This document shows positions 14,107 to 15,368 of a stretch of DNA of 15,368 nt, one piece after another. Made by a program: the position numbers and the translations under genes. Positions within the stretch are counted from its first letter, which is position 1. Every line of letters begins with the position of its first letter. The DNA is from JBBRTJ01 sp038244535 (GTDB lineage Bacteria > Actinomycetota > Acidimicrobiia > Acidimicrobiales > Ilumatobacteraceae), in NCBI GenBank assembly GCA_038244535.1, contig JBBRTJ010000088.1, positions 1 through 15,368 on the forward strand, in the 5' to 3' direction. The notes beneath the pieces were generated by a model, which searched no databases, was not told the origin of the DNA, and saw nothing but the letters and a program-made list of their open reading frames with translations.

Positions 14107-15181
14107 TGGCGTCACGCATCATCCGCTCCACCGGGAACTCGGTCGTGTACCCGTAACCGCCGAGCAGCTGCACCGCGTCAGTCGTGACCGACATGGCCAC
14201 GTCTGAGGCGAACGCCTTGGCCATGGCCCCGATCTTGCCCAACTCGCCCCGAGGGTCGCCTTCGTCCACCAGCGCGCAGGCCCGATACACCAGGCCGCGT
14301 GCGGCCTCGATGCGCATGGCCATGTCGGCCACCATGAACTGCAGGCCCTGCAGATCGGCGATGGGCTTGCCGAACGCCTTGCGCTCCTTCATGTAGCCGA
14401 TGGCGTAGTCGAGCGCGCCCTGGGCGATGCCGACGGCCTGGGCCCCGATGGTCGGCCGGCTGCGGTCGAGGGTGTGCATCGCTATGGGGAAGCCTTGGCC
14501 CTCGTTGCCGACCAGGTGGGTCGCCGGCACGCGCACCTCGTCGAACAGGAGCTGGGCCGTCGGGGAGCCCTTGATGCCCATCTTGTGCTCGAGCTTGGTG
14601 ACCTGGACGCCCCAGTCCTTCTCGACGAGGAAGGCGCTGATGCCGTGGTGGCGATCGGCGCCGGTGCGGGCGAACACGAGGTACAGGTCGCTGATGCCGC
14701 CGTTGGTGATCCACACCTTCGAACCCGACAGCACCCAGTCGTCGCCGTCGCGCACGGCCTTGGTCGTCATCGATGCGACGTCGGAACCGGCGTCGGCCTC
14801 AGACAAGCAGTAGCTGGCCTGGCTCGTCCCGCTCGCGATGCGGGGGAGGTAGGTGCTCTTCAGCTCCTCGGAACCGAAGTTCATGATCGGCAGCATCCCG
14901 AGCTTGGAGATGAGGAACATGAGGCTGGTGCTGGCACAAGCCCGAGCCAGCTCCTCGGTGGCGATGGCCTGGGTGACGAGGTCGGCCCCGGTGCCGCCGT
15001 ACTCGGCGGGCATGCCGAGGGCCGGCAGGTCCATGGCCACGATGGCCTTGAAGGCATCCCAGTCGTACTCGCCCAGCTCGTCGCGCCGGGCCGCCCCGGG
15101 GGCGATCTTGTCCTCGCAGAACTGGCGCAGGACCGCGCGGAACTCGTGCTGCTCGGGGTTCAACGTCATCGATTGCGACAT
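14036..15181 (-). CDS. Acyl-CoA dehydrogenase (FAD-dependent, short-chain/butyryl-like)
   Basis: 381 residues from the ATG at 15181 (MSQSMTLNPEQHEFR), the usual family length; the frame is open to 15223, but those residues do not look like family sequence. CLSEADAGSD (125-134) and KVWITNGG (155-162) are the flavin and substrate signatures, DRSRPTIGAQAVGIAQGALD starts the C-terminal helical domain, RKAFGKPI follows, QLLGGYGYT lines the FAD/dimer site, and IYEGTNQIQR supplies the catalytic base Glu365. It oxidises acyl-CoA to trans-2-enoyl-CoA and passes electrons to ETF, in fatty-acid or branched-chain amino-acid breakdown. Chain-length preference cannot be read safely. Its last 22 codons are duplicated at 9374-9444, so the present 3' end may have come with the element. 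Confidence 0.95.
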   Translation of the reverse strand: MSQSMTLNPEQHEFRAVLRQFCEDKIAPGAARRDELGEYDWDAFKAIVAMDLPALGMPAEYGGTGADLVTQAIATEELARACASTSLMFLISKLGMLPIMNFGSEELKSTYLPRIASGTSQASYCLSEADAGSDVASMTTKAVRDGDDWVLSGSKVWITNGGISDLYLVFARTGADRHHGISAFLVEKDWGVQVTKLEHKMGIKGSPTAQLLFDEVRVPATHLVGNEGQGFPIAMHTLDRSRPTIGAQAVGIAQGALDYAIGYMKERKAFGKPIADLQGLQFMVADMAMRIEAARGLVYRACALVDEGDPRGELGKIGAMAKAFASDVAMSVTTDAVQLLGGYGYTTEFPVERMMRDAKITQIYEGTNQIQRVVIAKHLLR

Positions 15182-15239
15182 CTGCCAATCATGGCCCCTC
15201 GTGGTGACGCCACGCCGGTTCAAGATGAACCCAAACGCG

Positions 15240-15273
15240 GCGATGCCCCGCCGATCCTTCAGCGGGGCATCGC
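15240..15273 (-). terminator. Strong hairpin terminator of the right-edge gene
   Basis: GCGATGCCCCGC (15240-15251) and GCGGGGCATCGC (15262-15273) form a perfect 12-bp stem with a 10-base loop. On the minus strand it lies 22 bases after the TAG of the right-edge gene and is followed by a T-rich stretch (GTTTGGGTTCATCTT). It also separates that gene from the dehydrogenase start, so the dehydrogenase needs its own promoter within about 58 bases. Confidence 0.75.
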
Positions 15274-15295
15274 ACGATCATCCTGCGACCAGGGA

Positions 15296-15368
15296 CTACG
15301 CCCGGGTGTAGAGGACCTTGATCACCTTGCTGATGCCCGGGTTCAGGTTGCCGATGGTGTAGTCGATC
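15296..15368 (-). CDS. Unidentified protein, last 24 codons only
   Basis: Frame from the right edge to TAG (15296-15298) reads IDYTIGNLNPGISKVIKVLY followed by TRA. Good codon use and the strong terminator directly downstream support a real gene end. I do not recognise the family; the DYTIGNLNPG... pattern is beta-rich and vaguely like surface or secreted repeat domains, but the visible part is too short for any assignment. Confidence 0.6.
   Translation of the reverse strand, partial: IDYTIGNLNPGISKVIKVLYTRA

Overview
The window is high-GC DNA with many GTG starts and gene families typical of Actinomycetota: an LPXTG surface protein, a SipW/S26B-type signal peptidase, a class III cyclase fused to an NB-ARC/TPR regulator, and an XRE-type two-helix-turn-helix protein. 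I would guess Acidimicrobiia or a related lineage, but nothing seen proves the taxon.

Left part (1-6078): this looks like an envelope and pilus region built around c-di-GMP. It opens inside the Thr/Pro repeats of an LPSTG surface protein that runs off the left edge. That gene overlaps a 742-residue membrane fusion: a degenerate family-2 glycosyltransferase-like region, an intact PilZ motif and a S26B signal peptidase. Thirty bases later comes a PilB/GspE-type assembly ATPase with an N-terminal MshEN-like domain. Convergent to it lies a ten-TM GGDEF diguanylate cyclase with an intact I-site. Maker (GGDEF) and two candidate readers (PilZ, MshEN) of c-di-GMP are therefore neighbours.

Middle part (6079-8965): an XRE-like regulator gene is interrupted by an in-frame TGA. 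A perfect hairpin follows that TGA with SECIS-like geometry, so it is either a nonsense pseudogene or, less likely, a selenocysteine codon. After about 590 bases without a convincing gene comes a group II PLP-dependent decarboxylase.

Right part (8966-15368): the best new observation is a probable integrative element of about 4.7 kb in the 3' end of an acyl-CoA dehydrogenase gene. A 96-bp direct repeat (94/96 identical) lies at 9349-9444 and at 14011-14106. The second copy forms the end of the intact dehydrogenase gene; the first is an orphan copy of that end. Between them are an adenylate-cyclase/NB-ARC/TPR gene, a Phd/PIN toxin-antitoxin pair and a truncated tyrosine integrase beside the right repeat. 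Paired TAGGGATG motifs with the same 12-base spacing sit just inside both ends, as integrase arm-type sites would. Outside the left repeat is a decayed second copy of the PIN gene with the tail of the cyclase gene, suggesting that related elements have accumulated at this site. The window ends with a strong hairpin terminator and the last 24 codons of an unidentified minus-strand gene.
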